NCBI GenBank assembly: GCA_900661335.1
Contig: CAACVY010000011.1
Location: 1 to 47,955, forward strand
Length of the DNA stretch: 47,955 nt
Direction: 5' to 3'
Source of the DNA: an uncultured bacterium
Lineage (GTDB): Bacteria > Verrucomicrobiota > Kiritimatiellia > PWTM01
In this document: positions 27,296 through 36,242 of the stretch, piece by piece
Layout of the letters: every line of letters begins with the position of its first letter
Numbering within the stretch: position 1 is the first letter of the stretch
Notes under the pieces: model-generated
What the model saw: the letters and a program-made list of their open reading frames with translations, nothing else
What the model was told of the DNA's origin: nothing
The model's database searches: none
Program-made: the position numbers and the translations under genes

Positions 27296-28468
27296 TTCTG
27301 GACAAGTTGAGAAGTGGTATCATGCGACCTCTCCAAGAGGGCTTGCCGAGCCTGAGCGGGCGAACGGACCCGAGTCGGTCGACTAGCCAATGGTGGATGT
27401 AGAGGTTCTTGAAAGCCACAAGGGCCTGGCGGAGTTGCTCCATGGCGTCGAAGGAGTGGACCCACAAGATCCCGCCCTGGGGAAGGGATGAGGGTTCGGA
27501 TGAAGCGTTCAGCGCAGTGGTTGTCCCGCCCAACGGAGGGGATCGAGGAGCTTTTGATCCCCAAGAATCGTTAGTTCGTTTCGGAATACGTTGGAAAGGT
27601 AGGCGCTCCCATGGTCATGCGGAGCGTCAGGACGCTGGCGACCCCGGCCGCGTGTACCTGCCGAAGTGGTCTCGAATCCTTTGGCAGATCGGCTCCAGGG
27701 CTTCGAAACGATTGCCGCTTTTCGCGGTGTGGATTCCAACTCATTCGGCCGTGGCATGATCGACGGCGACAAAGATCATGGCGGTTGCGTCGCGCAGAGT
27801 GATGGTGGTGGTCATGTTCGTTTCCCACCCTTCATGAGGGGGCGGTTTGTTCGGATGGAACGGTCGCGAGTTTTGGGGACACGGGGACGGCCGGCGCGGG
27901 CGGGGGCCAGCAGACCGTTTTAACGCATCCACTTTAGGACACGTGCCTTCGAGGTGCGCGGGCCTCGAAAGCGCTGGCAGGCCCACACCTTGCGATCGCC
28001 TTCGCCATGGAAGTGGGATTTTTTGAAAACCGTTCGGATTGAGCTGAAGCAGGAACGCATCGTCGCAAGGCCCCAAGGGACCCCTTCGATGAGGTCGAAG
28101 GCCATGAGGTTGTTCCGAGGAATGCCGTTGGGCATGAAAACTCGAGCGGAGGATCTTCCAGTGCGGAGTGTTGGGGTAAACCGTGGGGGCGATGAGCGGA
28201 AGGCGAAGGGGTCCGGCTCATGGCTTACACTTCCGCCACGGAAAAGGGCTGGTTTGTTCCAGGCTCTCGATCTTCGCCTCGAGCAATTCATTGACCATAG
28301 TTAGCTCGCCGATTTTGGCCTTCAGCTGGAGGATTTCCTCGTCCCCGGTCATCGGTCTGGCGGCTTTTAGAGGCAGCCAGATCGCTGCGATCGAACATTT
28401 GGTGCAGATGCTGAGTGTGGCCGCGGCAACGCCCAGTTCCGGCGAGACAAATTCAATAGTGTCCAAAA
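27296..28468 (-). mobile_element. Decayed IS3-family insertion sequence
   Basis: An insertion sequence of about 1.17 kb on the - strand between two glycosyltransferase genes. The ends are set by imperfect inverted repeats: TTCTGGACAAGTTGA at the left, and the reverse complement of the right end, TTTTGGACACTATTGA. Inside are pieces of OrfA and of the rve integrase OrfB in the expected order, all broken. No target-site duplication could be fixed with confidence. Confidence 0.8.
27300..28466 (-). pseudogene. IS3-family transposase OrfA and OrfB, multiply frameshifted
   Basis: OrfA remnant: EEILQLKAKIGELTMVNELL (about 28350-28291), the leucine-zipper end of IS3 OrfA. OrfB follows in pieces in different frames: RKVWACQRFRGPRTSKARVL (about 27990), NGLLAPARAGRPRVPK, then NMTTTITLRDATAMIFVAVD with one catalytic Asp. 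After these come HDHGSAYLSNVFRNEL with the second Asp, HCAERFIRTL with the catalytic Glu, and LWVHSFDAMEQLRQALVAFK. The DDE residues survive, but five or more breaks mean it cannot make transposase. Confidence 0.82.
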
Positions 28469-28490
28469 TAATCCTAGGCGGAGGAAAATC

Positions 28491-29657
28491 ATGAACATGT
28501 CAATCCAAACATTCCCATCCAGCCTTAAGGTCCTTATGGCGCTAGAGTGGGATGTCTATAGAGATGGACGAATGTTCAAAGAGGCGTCAACCTTAAGCGC
28601 TTGTGGCGCAGAGATTAAACTGGTAGGATTCCGGTCCGAGTTGTCGCCACCCCCCATGTTCCCTTTTCGGGCCATAACTTTGCCGATCTTTCCTCGGAGA
28701 TGGCGTCGCCTTCGCCAAGCAACGATTGTTCTCAATCTCATTTTGCTGAATTGTTGGCTGATCTTCCAGCGTTCGGACATTTACCATGTGCATAACACTC
28801 TTTTCCTCCCAGGTGCATTTCTGGCTAGTCGACTGTATCGCAGGAAAATAGTCTTTGATTGTCGCGAAGTGATGGAAGAGGCCCACTTAGTCATGGCTTG
28901 GCTGGAGAAAATCTTCATTCGGCGGGTGGATCTGGTCATTAATGTGTCAGAAGGGCGAGCCGACTACCAAGCGGCTCGGTACGGAATTCCTCGTTCCAGA
29001 ATTTTAGTTATCCACAATTACGCTGAACTTCCGAAAATTGATCGGCGACCTGAAGATCTTCCGGATTTGCCACGGCTACTTTTTTGTGGAGGATACAACT
29101 TGTCCGATAATCGGTTGGACGATTTCTTGGAGATACTTCAAGAAATTCCGGATGTTCAATTTCACATCATAGGGTTTGAATACGGGAACAGCGGACAAAA
29201 ACTCGAAAAAATGGTCCGAGCTCTTAAAATGGAGGACCGTGTCCGCTTCTTCCCTCCCGTCCCTTACAATCGAATATGGGATGTCATGAGCCAATATGAC
29301 ATTGGGGTAAACATGCTAACAAATTATGAAAACAGTATTACAAAAAGATTTCCTGCGATTTGTAAAAACTACGCGTACATGGCTGCGGGATTACCAATCA
29401 TTTGTTCTGACATGGAGGCTTTTCGCGAAGAAGTTGAGGCGTTAGGGGTTGGTATCACAATTGACCTCAGGAACAAACAAGCGGCTAGAGAAAAGATACT
29501 AGCTCTTTTAAAGGATCGTCCGCGTATCCTCGAAATGCGGTCCCGAGCGTTACACCTAGCTCGTACCCGATTCAATTGGGAAGTTGAAAGCAAAAAGTTG
29601 GTGGAAGCTTATCTAACTCTGCTTGCGCTACAAGGTAAAACGAGAGTATGGAGTTGA
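28491..29657 (+). CDS. GT4-family glycosyltransferase
   Basis: GT-B glycosyltransferase of 388 residues. The N-terminal domain has SDIYHVHNTLFLPGAFLA and KIVFDCREVMEEAH. The donor domain has PRLLFCGGYNLSDNRLDDFL, VQFHIIGFEYGN, VRFFPPVPYNRIWDVMSQYDIGVNML and YAYMAAGLPIICSDMEAF. The ATG at 28491 has a strong ribosome binding site (GGAGGAAAATC). The IS3 remnant ends about 22 bases upstream, so the insertion split this gene from its former upstream partner and may have removed the original promoter region. AT-rich composition resembles that of the gene at 26173. Specificity unknown. Confidence 0.9.
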   Translation: MNMSIQTFPSSLKVLMALEWDVYRDGRMFKEASTLSACGAEIKLVGFRSELSPPPMFPFRAITLPIFPRRWRRLRQATIVLNLILLNCWLIFQRSDIYHVHNTLFLPGAFLASRLYRRKIVFDCREVMEEAHLVMAWLEKIFIRRVDLVINVSEGRADYQAARYGIPRSRILVIHNYAELPKIDRRPEDLPDLPRLLFCGGYNLSDNRLDDFLEILQEIPDVQFHIIGFEYGNSGQKLEKMVRALKMEDRVRFFPPVPYNRIWDVMSQYDIGVNMLTNYENSITKRFPAICKNYAYMAAGLPIICSDMEAFREEVEALGVGITIDLRNKQAAREKILALLKDRPRILEMRSRALHLARTRFNWEVESKKLVEAYLTLLALQGKTRVWS

Positions 29658-29907
29658 TACGCTGTAGGTTACAGACGGCGTGACAAACGCGAAAATGCTC
29701 TGCTTTTATTAAAGCGGGCTATTTTAGCGGAAGTGCTGTTATCGTCCGTACGGTGCCGTTCCGCAGAGAAGCATTGTACAGCTATGAATTTCATGCCATC
29801 GCTACAATGCCTCTGCTGATAACCAGAGATGCTGTGTACGAACTTGTGAGCTCGTGGCGATGGAGGCCGGTGGCGCTCTTTTTTCCAACTAGATTGTTTC
29901 TTGACCC

Positions 29908-31092
29908 GTGAACATATTATTTGTAACGCATCACCGGAAACACAAAACTAATGCCCGTTCAATGCCGTGGGCGCGAGAGTTGGTTCGCCGCGGCCATGAA
30001 GTGACGCTACTTTGCGTGGCGGAGCATGACCGTTGGCGTACAAAAGAGACCGAAGAAGACGGAGTCGTGGTTGTTGAAAGCCCGGACTTGTTGGTCGGGC
30101 CTATGCGATCCGGGTGGGATCCGTGGTGTACCTGGAATCGTTGCCGGTACCTTCGCGGGCGCCAATTCGACTTAATACACTGTTTCGAAACCCGTCCCGC
30201 GACCATCCATCCTGTGCTTCGCCTCTTGCGCCGGCACCCGGCGCCTCTGGTGATCGATTGGAACGATTGGTGGGGCCGCGGTGGACTGATCAAAGAACGT
30301 CGGCCGAGATGGTACCGAGTTCTTTTGGGCCCCATGGAGACCTGGTACGAAGAGCATTTTCGCGCTCGAGCAGATCACACTACGGTGATTTCTTCGGCCC
30401 TCGCGGAGCGCGCGGCCCGCCTTGGAGTTCCTCGCGAAAGTATCTCCATTATCCGGGGCGGTGTGGACATACACCGGTTCAAACCGCAGGACCGGCTCCG
30501 GCACCGAGATCGACTTGGTATACCGCGGGAGTCTTTTGTCGTGATATTTTCGGCTGCGGACGCGACAATGGATCTGGATCTCGCGCTCAATGCGGTGCGA
30601 TGTTGTGCAGACCCCTCTGTGTTTTTGGTGATAACGGGACGTGCGCCCCGAGATTTCGACCGTCAGATTCAATCCATGAATTTGGAGAAGCGCGTTCGTC
30701 ATCTCGGGTTTTTGCCATACGAATCGTTGCCGGATGTGCTTGCTTGTGCGGATGTCTTTCTACTCCCCTTCCGAAATACGGTTGCAAACCGCGGACGATG
30801 GCCACATAAAGTCGGGGAATACCTTGCCTGTGGCCGACCAACAATCAGCAATCCTACCGGCGATATTCGGGAATTGTTTGGACGCGAGCATGTCGGCGTA
30901 CTCGCTGATCCCACCCCGCAAGCAATGGCGGATGCCCTGCTTAATCTCAAAAAAAACGAATTATTGCGCTTGGAAATCGGGCATCATGCCCGCTGTGTCG
31001 CAGAGGCTCAATTTGCGTGGCCGCGGATTGTGGATCAAGTCGAGCATGTCTATGAGTCGTTAAAGTGGTGTAGAATCGTTACGATGCCGTAA
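29908..31092 (+). CDS. GT4-family glycosyltransferase
   Basis: Glycosyltransferase of 394 residues starting with GTG (VNILFVTHHRKHKTNARSMP). It shows ELVRRGHEVTLLCVAE, FDLIHCFETRPATIHPVLR, LVIDWNDWWGRGG in the acceptor domain, and ISIIRGGVDIHRFKP at the domain boundary. VFLVITGRAPRD, VRHLGFLPYESLPDVLACADVFLLPF and KVGEYLACGRPTISNPTGDIREL form the donor site. The DWNDWWGRGG loop is unusual in its Trp content. Spacing to the upstream gene is 250 bp, so it may have its own promoter. Confidence 0.9.
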   Translation: MNILFVTHHRKHKTNARSMPWARELVRRGHEVTLLCVAEHDRWRTKETEEDGVVVVESPDLLVGPMRSGWDPWCTWNRCRYLRGRQFDLIHCFETRPATIHPVLRLLRRHPAPLVIDWNDWWGRGGLIKERRPRWYRVLLGPMETWYEEHFRARADHTTVISSALAERAARLGVPRESISIIRGGVDIHRFKPQDRLRHRDRLGIPRESFVVIFSAADATMDLDLALNAVRCCADPSVFLVITGRAPRDFDRQIQSMNLEKRVRHLGFLPYESLPDVLACADVFLLPFRNTVANRGRWPHKVGEYLACGRPTISNPTGDIRELFGREHVGVLADPTPQAMADALLNLKKNELLRLEIGHHARCVAEAQFAWPRIVDQVEHVYESLKWCRIVTMP

Positions 31093-31256
31093 AGATGACA
31101 CCTGTAACACTTTTGTTGCGCAAGGCAACCCTACGGACAACGTATCAGATCTGTATGTTTATGGGCCGGCGTGAATTTGTGATACGAATATGATGTGCAC
31201 GCCAATACCCAGTCAGCGTAATGACCGATTGCCGATGGTTGACTAAACTCACGACT

Positions 31257-32471
31257 ATGATCACGCAAGTCGCAGTATTGGCAGGAGCGAGACCGAACTA
31301 CATGAAGGTGTTTCCGCTGCTGAAAGAACTGGAACGACGAGCGGATCAATGGCGCCCCGTGTTGATCCATTCGGGGCAGCACTACGATTTCTTGATGAAC
31401 GATGTGTTTTTCGATGATTTTGGCGTGCGTCGCCCCAATCACTGCCTCGGCGTCGGATCGGGTCCGCATGGCGCGCAGACGGCCCGCGTGATGATCGCGC
31501 TGGAGGAATTGTTTCAACGGGAACGCCCGGACATGCTCGTTGTGGTCGGCGACGTCAACTCCACTATGGCAGGTGCGTTGGTCGCAGTGAAAATGGGTAT
31601 TCCTGTCGCCCACCTCGAAGCCGGTTTGCGAAGCGGTGACCGGAGCATGCCGGAAGAAATCAATCGAATCGTAACGGACGCGGTGTCCGACTTGCTACTC
31701 ACACCAAGTGAAGATGCCGATTTGAATCTGCGGCGTGAGGGAATTCCCGAAAATAAAATCGAACGAGTTGGAAACATCATGATCGATAGCCTTGTCCAGG
31801 TATTGCCGAAGGCACGTGACTCACGTACCTGGGAACAATTAGGACTGAGGGAACGCGCATATGTGTTGGTTACACTCCACCGACCGTCAAATGTGGATGA
31901 TCCAGCCCGGCTCGCGAGAATTGTGAATCAGCTGGAAGAGTTGTCACGCAAGTTCCCGGTCGTTTTCCCGGTCCATCCTCGCACTCAAGAGCGACTGAAG
32001 GCTCTCGGTCTGCTACCCGACCCATTTCGGGTAGTCTCTCACCAAGACGCAACCACTAGCGGCGGCTTACGTCCTGATTTCCGAGAAGAAGCCAAGAATT
32101 TACTTTCTCCAAATGACCGAACTGGCGTACGTTTCCTTGCCCCGCTCGGTTATAAAGAATTTCTTTCCCTGGAATCTGCTGCGGCCGCCGTGATCACCGA
32201 CTCTGGTGGTATCCAAGAAGAAACTTCATACCTTGGTATCCCTTGCCTTACCCTGCGCCCGAATACAGAACGTCCCCTGACCATCAACATGGGAACTAAC
32301 CGGCTGATTGACTTAGACTCCTGCGATCTGTCTGCAGAGGTCGACCATGCCATTCTTCGATGGAGGCATCGTAATGCCCCCAAAATCCCATTGTGGGATG
32401 GCCACACCGCGGAGCGAGTTGCAAAAGTTCTGGAAGAATTTTTGTGGAGCCTCGGTCACACACGAAAATAA
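31257..32471 (+). CDS. UDP-HexNAc 2-epimerase, second WecB/WbpI-like paralogue
   Basis: Non-hydrolysing UDP-sugar 2-epimerase of 404 residues. It has AGARPNYMKVFPLLK, HSGQHYD, VVVGDVNSTMAGAL, HLEAGLRSGDRSMPEEINR, LLTPSEDAD, VTLHRPSNVD, FPVHPRTQERL and DSGGIQEETSYLGIPCLTLRPNTERP. The RPNYMK opening and the RSMPEEINR and LRPNTERP forms resemble the WbpI branch, which epimerises UDP-GlcNAc(3NAc)A, more than the classical WecB at 9687. A WbpD-like acetyltransferase lies directly downstream, which fits. ATG at 31257 is preferred over 31221 because homology starts at once. Confidence 0.88.
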   Translation: MITQVAVLAGARPNYMKVFPLLKELERRADQWRPVLIHSGQHYDFLMNDVFFDDFGVRRPNHCLGVGSGPHGAQTARVMIALEELFQRERPDMLVVVGDVNSTMAGALVAVKMGIPVAHLEAGLRSGDRSMPEEINRIVTDAVSDLLLTPSEDADLNLRREGIPENKIERVGNIMIDSLVQVLPKARDSRTWEQLGLRERAYVLVTLHRPSNVDDPARLARIVNQLEELSRKFPVVFPVHPRTQERLKALGLLPDPFRVVSHQDATTSGGLRPDFREEAKNLLSPNDRTGVRFLAPLGYKEFLSLESAAAAVITDSGGIQEETSYLGIPCLTLRPNTERPLTINMGTNRLIDLDSCDLSAEVDHAILRWRHRNAPKIPLWDGHTAERVAKVLEEFLWSLGHTRK

Positions 32472-32620
32472 GAACACAATTTGACCGGTCCGGGGCGATG
32501 CTCTCTTAAAGATTCGCACCAATTGTCGACATCGAAGTTGAGTCAAGAAGTTGATTGAGCAACGTCGCCGTGGGGCATCCGCACTGGGTCACGCGACTAG
32601 CTATTGCGGAGAAAGAACGA

Positions 32621-33232
32621 ATGAAGACCGAATCTAGTGATATCTTTGTCCATCCTCTTGCGCTGGTCGAGTCTGACCGAATCGGCCGAGGCACGCGTAT
32701 CTGGGCTTGGGCTCATATTATGCCCGGCGCCGTCATAGGAGAGGATTGTAATATTTGTGATCATGTCTTCGTTGAGACCGGTGCAATTGTGGGACGAGGC
32801 GTAACAATCAAAAACGGTGTCATGATCTGGAAAGGTGTGGTGATTGAGGACTATGTATTTATTGGACCGAACGCGATTTTCACTAACGATCGTTATCCGC
32901 GAAGCACTCGGATGCCTGAAATCAAAACCCTACATCGGACTGAAGCGGACTGGCTTGTCCCAACGCGTGTGAAAGTTGGGGCGTCTATTGGTGCCAACGC
33001 TACGATCATAGCAGGCGTAACTATTGGGGAATATGCGCTAGTGGCGGCAGGAAGTGTGGTGACGCGCGACGTCCAACCCTATACATGGGTCGCGGGCAAC
33101 CCCGCTCGGCCCAAAGGTTATGTAACTCGCGAGGGGATACCCCTCAAACAACTTTCGAGGGGCGTTTGGCAAGATCCTCGTAAAGGTGAGCTCTATAAGA
33201 TAAATGCCGATGGTCTTCTGGAGCCACTCTAA
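32621..33232 (+). CDS. WbpD/WlbB-like sugar N-acetyltransferase (left-handed beta-helix)
   Basis: Hexapeptide-repeat acetyltransferase of 203 residues. The repeat region runs from IFVHPLALVESDRIGRGTRIW to about residue 165. It has the family marks RIWAWAHIMPGAVIGEDC, GVVIEDYVFIGPNAIFTNDRYPRS and GASIGANATIIAGVTIGEYALV, then GNPARPKGYV. VFIGPN.IFTND.YPRS is characteristic of WbpD, WlbB, QdtC and FdtC, which acetylate a 3-amino group on a UDP- or dTDP-sugar. The likely partner is a DegT-family aminotransferase (4571). ATG 32621 is chosen for the ribosome binding site GGAGAAAG and the homology start. Confidence 0.87.
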   Translation: MKTESSDIFVHPLALVESDRIGRGTRIWAWAHIMPGAVIGEDCNICDHVFVETGAIVGRGVTIKNGVMIWKGVVIEDYVFIGPNAIFTNDRYPRSTRMPEIKTLHRTEADWLVPTRVKVGASIGANATIIAGVTIGEYALVAAGSVVTRDVQPYTWVAGNPARPKGYVTREGIPLKQLSRGVWQDPRKGELYKINADGLLEPL

Positions 33233-33397
33233 CATAGATATTCTAAAGTGATTTTGCGCTCCTTGTCTCCCGGAAAGAACCTGTCTTAATTGTTCCGGGT
33301 TGACTGTAGCTTTCTTGCTCCTTAAGCACTTGCAAGTTCCTACGAGTTTACAATTTCCCACGCAGCGCATGCGCTGAGTGTTAGTCCACGCACACCG

Positions 33398-35413
33398 ATG
33401 CGGGTGGGGATCGTCACTGCGGTCAAAAATGGCCTGCCGTGGTTGCGGGCGGCATGCGCGTCAGTGTGGAGTCAGCGCGGCGTGGAAATCCTGCACCTCA
33501 TCGTGGATGGCGCGTCCACGGACGGAACGGTGGACTGGCTGGCCGACGCGCTCGGGCCCGCAGGAACTTGGACGCAGGCGCCTATGGGTGCCCAACCGAC
33601 TGTTCAGGTGTGTTGGGTGTCCGAGCCCGATGCCGGGCTCTATGATGCACTCAACCGCGGCTTCGAGAGACTCGATGCAGACATTCTGGGCTGGCTCAAC
33701 GCAGACGAACAATATCTGCCGGGTGCGTTGGAGTTCGCGGTTCGGTGGTTCGGCAATCACCCCACGCGGCATCTTGTATTCGGAGATTTTCTGTTGGTGG
33801 ATGCCGATGGGCGCCCTTGGGCCCGCCGCAGGATCAGCCCCGTGCGTTGGCGGTATGTGGCAGCTTCCCACTTGTACGGGCATTCGTGTGCCATGTTGTT
33901 CCGCCAGCAAATCTGGGCGACTGGCTTCCACTTCGACACGTCCTTTAAGGTCGCAGGCGATGCGGAGTGGGTGGTGCGTGTGTTGAGAGCCGGATTTCGC
34001 GCGGGGACCGTAGCCCGCCCCCTGGCCGCGTTTCGCCTTGGACCAGGCCGGTTGAGTGAAACTCCCGCCGCACTGAGAGAGGCGGAACGAGTCCGCTCGA
34101 GCGCGCTTCGTTGGTTGCGACCGCTCTCGGGGGTGATCAACTCCGGGCGACGAATTGAACAGGCTCTACGCGGAGTGTGGAGGCCGACCCGTTCGTTTCG
34201 TGCGCAGCTATTTTGGCCTGGGCCTCGAGTGGCCCAGGTGACGATTGAGGCTCGAAGTCTCTCGGCGCGATGGCCGCGGGTCGCGCACTCGAGTTTAAAG
34301 CCCGGTGTGGACCGAGTGCGCTATGCGGCCTGGAAACACGCAGCGGCACGCCTGGCGGAAACCTTGGGGGGCTGGGCGATCGTGCGCTCCCGTGCCGAGG
34401 ACTCTCCCTCCATCCATCGCGTGTTGATTCTTGAACCCTTCCGGCTCGGCGACGCCGTGTTGGTGGCTCGCATGGCCGTGGAACTTCGAAGGCGGTGGCC
34501 GAACATACGTGTGTACGTGCTCACACACCCAACGGCTTGCGCGTGGGTGTCTCGGCTGGTGCGGGAGATCCAAGTGCTGGACTGGGCGTTCCCTTGGACC
34601 AGTGCTCCGGGCCCGCGCCAAGGATGGCTGGCCACGCTTCGGTTCTTATGGTCACTGCGAGCCCAGGACTTCGACGTCGGCATCGATCCGCGTGGAGATG
34701 TACGCACTCAGCTCGCTTTGTGCCTGGCTGGATGTCGGCGGCGAGTAGGCTTGTCACGCTACCTAGCCTCGAATATCCGACTTCGAGGATCACTCCTCAC
34801 CGACCCGGTGGAAGTTCCTGATGGCATGCACCGCGTCGAACTGCTCGCGCGGCTGGTGGAAGCGCTGGGGGTGTCCGGCACGGAATGGACACAACCCGTC
34901 GCGCCCCGCTCCAAGCCCGGCCAGGCTGTAGTTCTTAGCCCGGGCGCAGGCTGGGAGTTTCGGCAATGGCCAGAGCTACGCTGGGCCGAGCTGGCTAGCC
35001 GGCTGCTGCGGCTGGGCTTGGAAGTGCACCTTGTGGGTGCTCGCGAATCTTGGCCATTGCTGGAGCGAATCCAACAGCTCTCGGATCCGACGCCGGAGGT
35101 GCGCGTCACCTCGCTGGACGGGTTTCTCGCAGAGATTCAGGATGCCGCCGTCGTGGTCAGCCCCGACAGCCTGGCGGTACATGTGGCCTCGGAGTGGTAC
35201 GGAGTGCCCGTGGTGGCGCTATTCGGCCCAGGCGTGGTGTCGTTGTACCGTCCTCGTAGCCGTGGCAGTGTTGCGTTGCACCACCAGGATCGCTTCCCCT
35301 GCGCCCCCTGCCCGCAACGACGATGTATCCGACCTCACGATCCTTGCATGCTCTCTATTTCGGTCGAGGAAGTTCTGCACGCGGTTCACTCGGTTCTAAG
35401 TGCGTCCGCGTAA
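33398..35413 (+). CDS. GT2-GT9 glycosyltransferase fusion (family 2 plus heptosyltransferase-like)
   Basis: Two glycosyltransferases in one 671-residue chain. Residues 1-260 are GT2 (GT-A fold): MRVGIVTAVKNGLPWL, LIVDGASTDGTVDWLA, EPDAGLYDALNRGFE and LNADE with the DXD-like acidic site. A linker of about 80 residues follows. Residues 345-670 are GT9, heptosyltransferase/ADP-heptose-LPS type: HRVLILEPFRLGDAVL, GIDPRGDVRTQLALCLAG, VVLSPGAGWEFRQWPELRW, VEVHLVG-like LEVHLVGARE, and VVSPDSLAVHVASEWYGVPVVALFGP. The GT9 family usually adds heptose to the LPS core, but the acceptor here is unknown. It is the last gene of the cluster and is followed by a clear terminator. No frameshift or stop separates the halves. 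Confidence 0.9.
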   Translation: MRVGIVTAVKNGLPWLRAACASVWSQRGVEILHLIVDGASTDGTVDWLADALGPAGTWTQAPMGAQPTVQVCWVSEPDAGLYDALNRGFERLDADILGWLNADEQYLPGALEFAVRWFGNHPTRHLVFGDFLLVDADGRPWARRRISPVRWRYVAASHLYGHSCAMLFRQQIWATGFHFDTSFKVAGDAEWVVRVLRAGFRAGTVARPLAAFRLGPGRLSETPAALREAERVRSSALRWLRPLSGVINSGRRIEQALRGVWRPTRSFRAQLFWPGPRVAQVTIEARSLSARWPRVAHSSLKPGVDRVRYAAWKHAAARLAETLGGWAIVRSRAEDSPSIHRVLILEPFRLGDAVLVARMAVELRRRWPNIRVYVLTHPTACAWVSRLVREIQVLDWAFPWTSAPGPRQGWLATLRFLWSLRAQDFDVGIDPRGDVRTQLALCLAGCRRRVGLSRYLASNIRLRGSLLTDPVEVPDGMHRVELLARLVEALGVSGTEWTQPVAPRSKPGQAVVLSPGAGWEFRQWPELRWAELASRLLRLGLEVHLVGARESWPLLERIQQLSDPTPEVRVTSLDGFLAEIQDAAVVVSPDSLAVHVASEWYGVPVVALFGPGVVSLYRPRSRGSVALHHQDRFPCAPCPQRRCIRPHDPCMLSISVEEVLHAVHSVLSASA

Positions 35414-35439
35414 CCTCACTGACACGCCTCCACTCTGCA

Positions 35440-35466
35440 AGCCCGTGGGAAAGCTACGGGCTTTTT
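35440..35466 (+). terminator. Rho-independent terminator at the end of the polysaccharide cluster
   Basis: AGCCCGT (35440-35446), a 9-base loop, ACGGGCT (35456-35462) and a run of five T. It lies 27 bases after the stop of the GT2-GT9 gene and has the correct polarity. Confidence 0.85.
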
Positions 35467-36242
35467 CATGGCTGGGTGTTCGCAGGATCAAACCGTAGCG
35501 ACAGTCAGGAACCATGCGATTTTCGAAGCGGACGACGGCCGGTCCTCGTGTGCGAGTGAAACCATGTTGAGCCACAAAGCAGCTATCCGAGTCGAGTCAT
35601 CGTAGTCGCCCCAGACGGCACCGTTGGCTTTCCCTTTGGACTGTGCGGTGCTGGGTGATGCGGGCGCCAAGCGTTGAAATGAAGGGCCTCTGGTACGATG
35701 GTAAGCAGAACGATCTTTGCCGGATCGCCCCCTTCCTGCAGGAGGCCGCGCGCGTCATGGCCCGCTGCTTTTGTGCGCTTAACTCGGTCGCGGACAATCA
35801 AACTTGGACTGCGCGAGGCTACGCCAACTCTCCGCAGCGTGTCCGCTCCCGAACGGCCAGTCGTCGGGTTCTGTGGATTTTCCAACACTTAGGTCTCCTG
35901 GTCTTCAAGAAGGCCATGCCGACCAAATTCGGCGGCAAAAATGCAGGCCGTTATGACTAGTGTTTTCGAATGAACCGTGCGCTCAAAGCCACGAAATGCC
36001 CGCTTCGAAACACCTCGCCACCCGTGGAGTCTCCTGATGTTGCACCGAATCTTGCTCGTACCTGAGCACGTCTCCATTTCCAAATTCCCAACTCCAGCGA
36101 TCCAATTTTTACTCCACCCCTAGCGCTGGACTCCATCTTCGAACCACAGATGGGTGAGGGATAGTTATGGTTCCGATCTCTAGCAAGGCTTCGTTTCACT
36201 GTTCTGTTCCTTCCTTGCCGCCCCCTAGGGGGGCGACACCGA
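35467..36242. other. Intergenic stretch, no supported gene
   Basis: About 775 bases. A + frame at 35643-35960 and - frames over the same bases show no motif. CGCCCC/GGGGCG (around 36219-36235) can form a hairpin close to the IS3 remnant. Nothing else is recognisable. Confidence 0.45.

Noticed and set aside
35643-35960. A + strand frame after the cluster terminator as a transposase remnant
   Set aside because: Some residues recall transposases, but no catalytic motif could be found in any frame.
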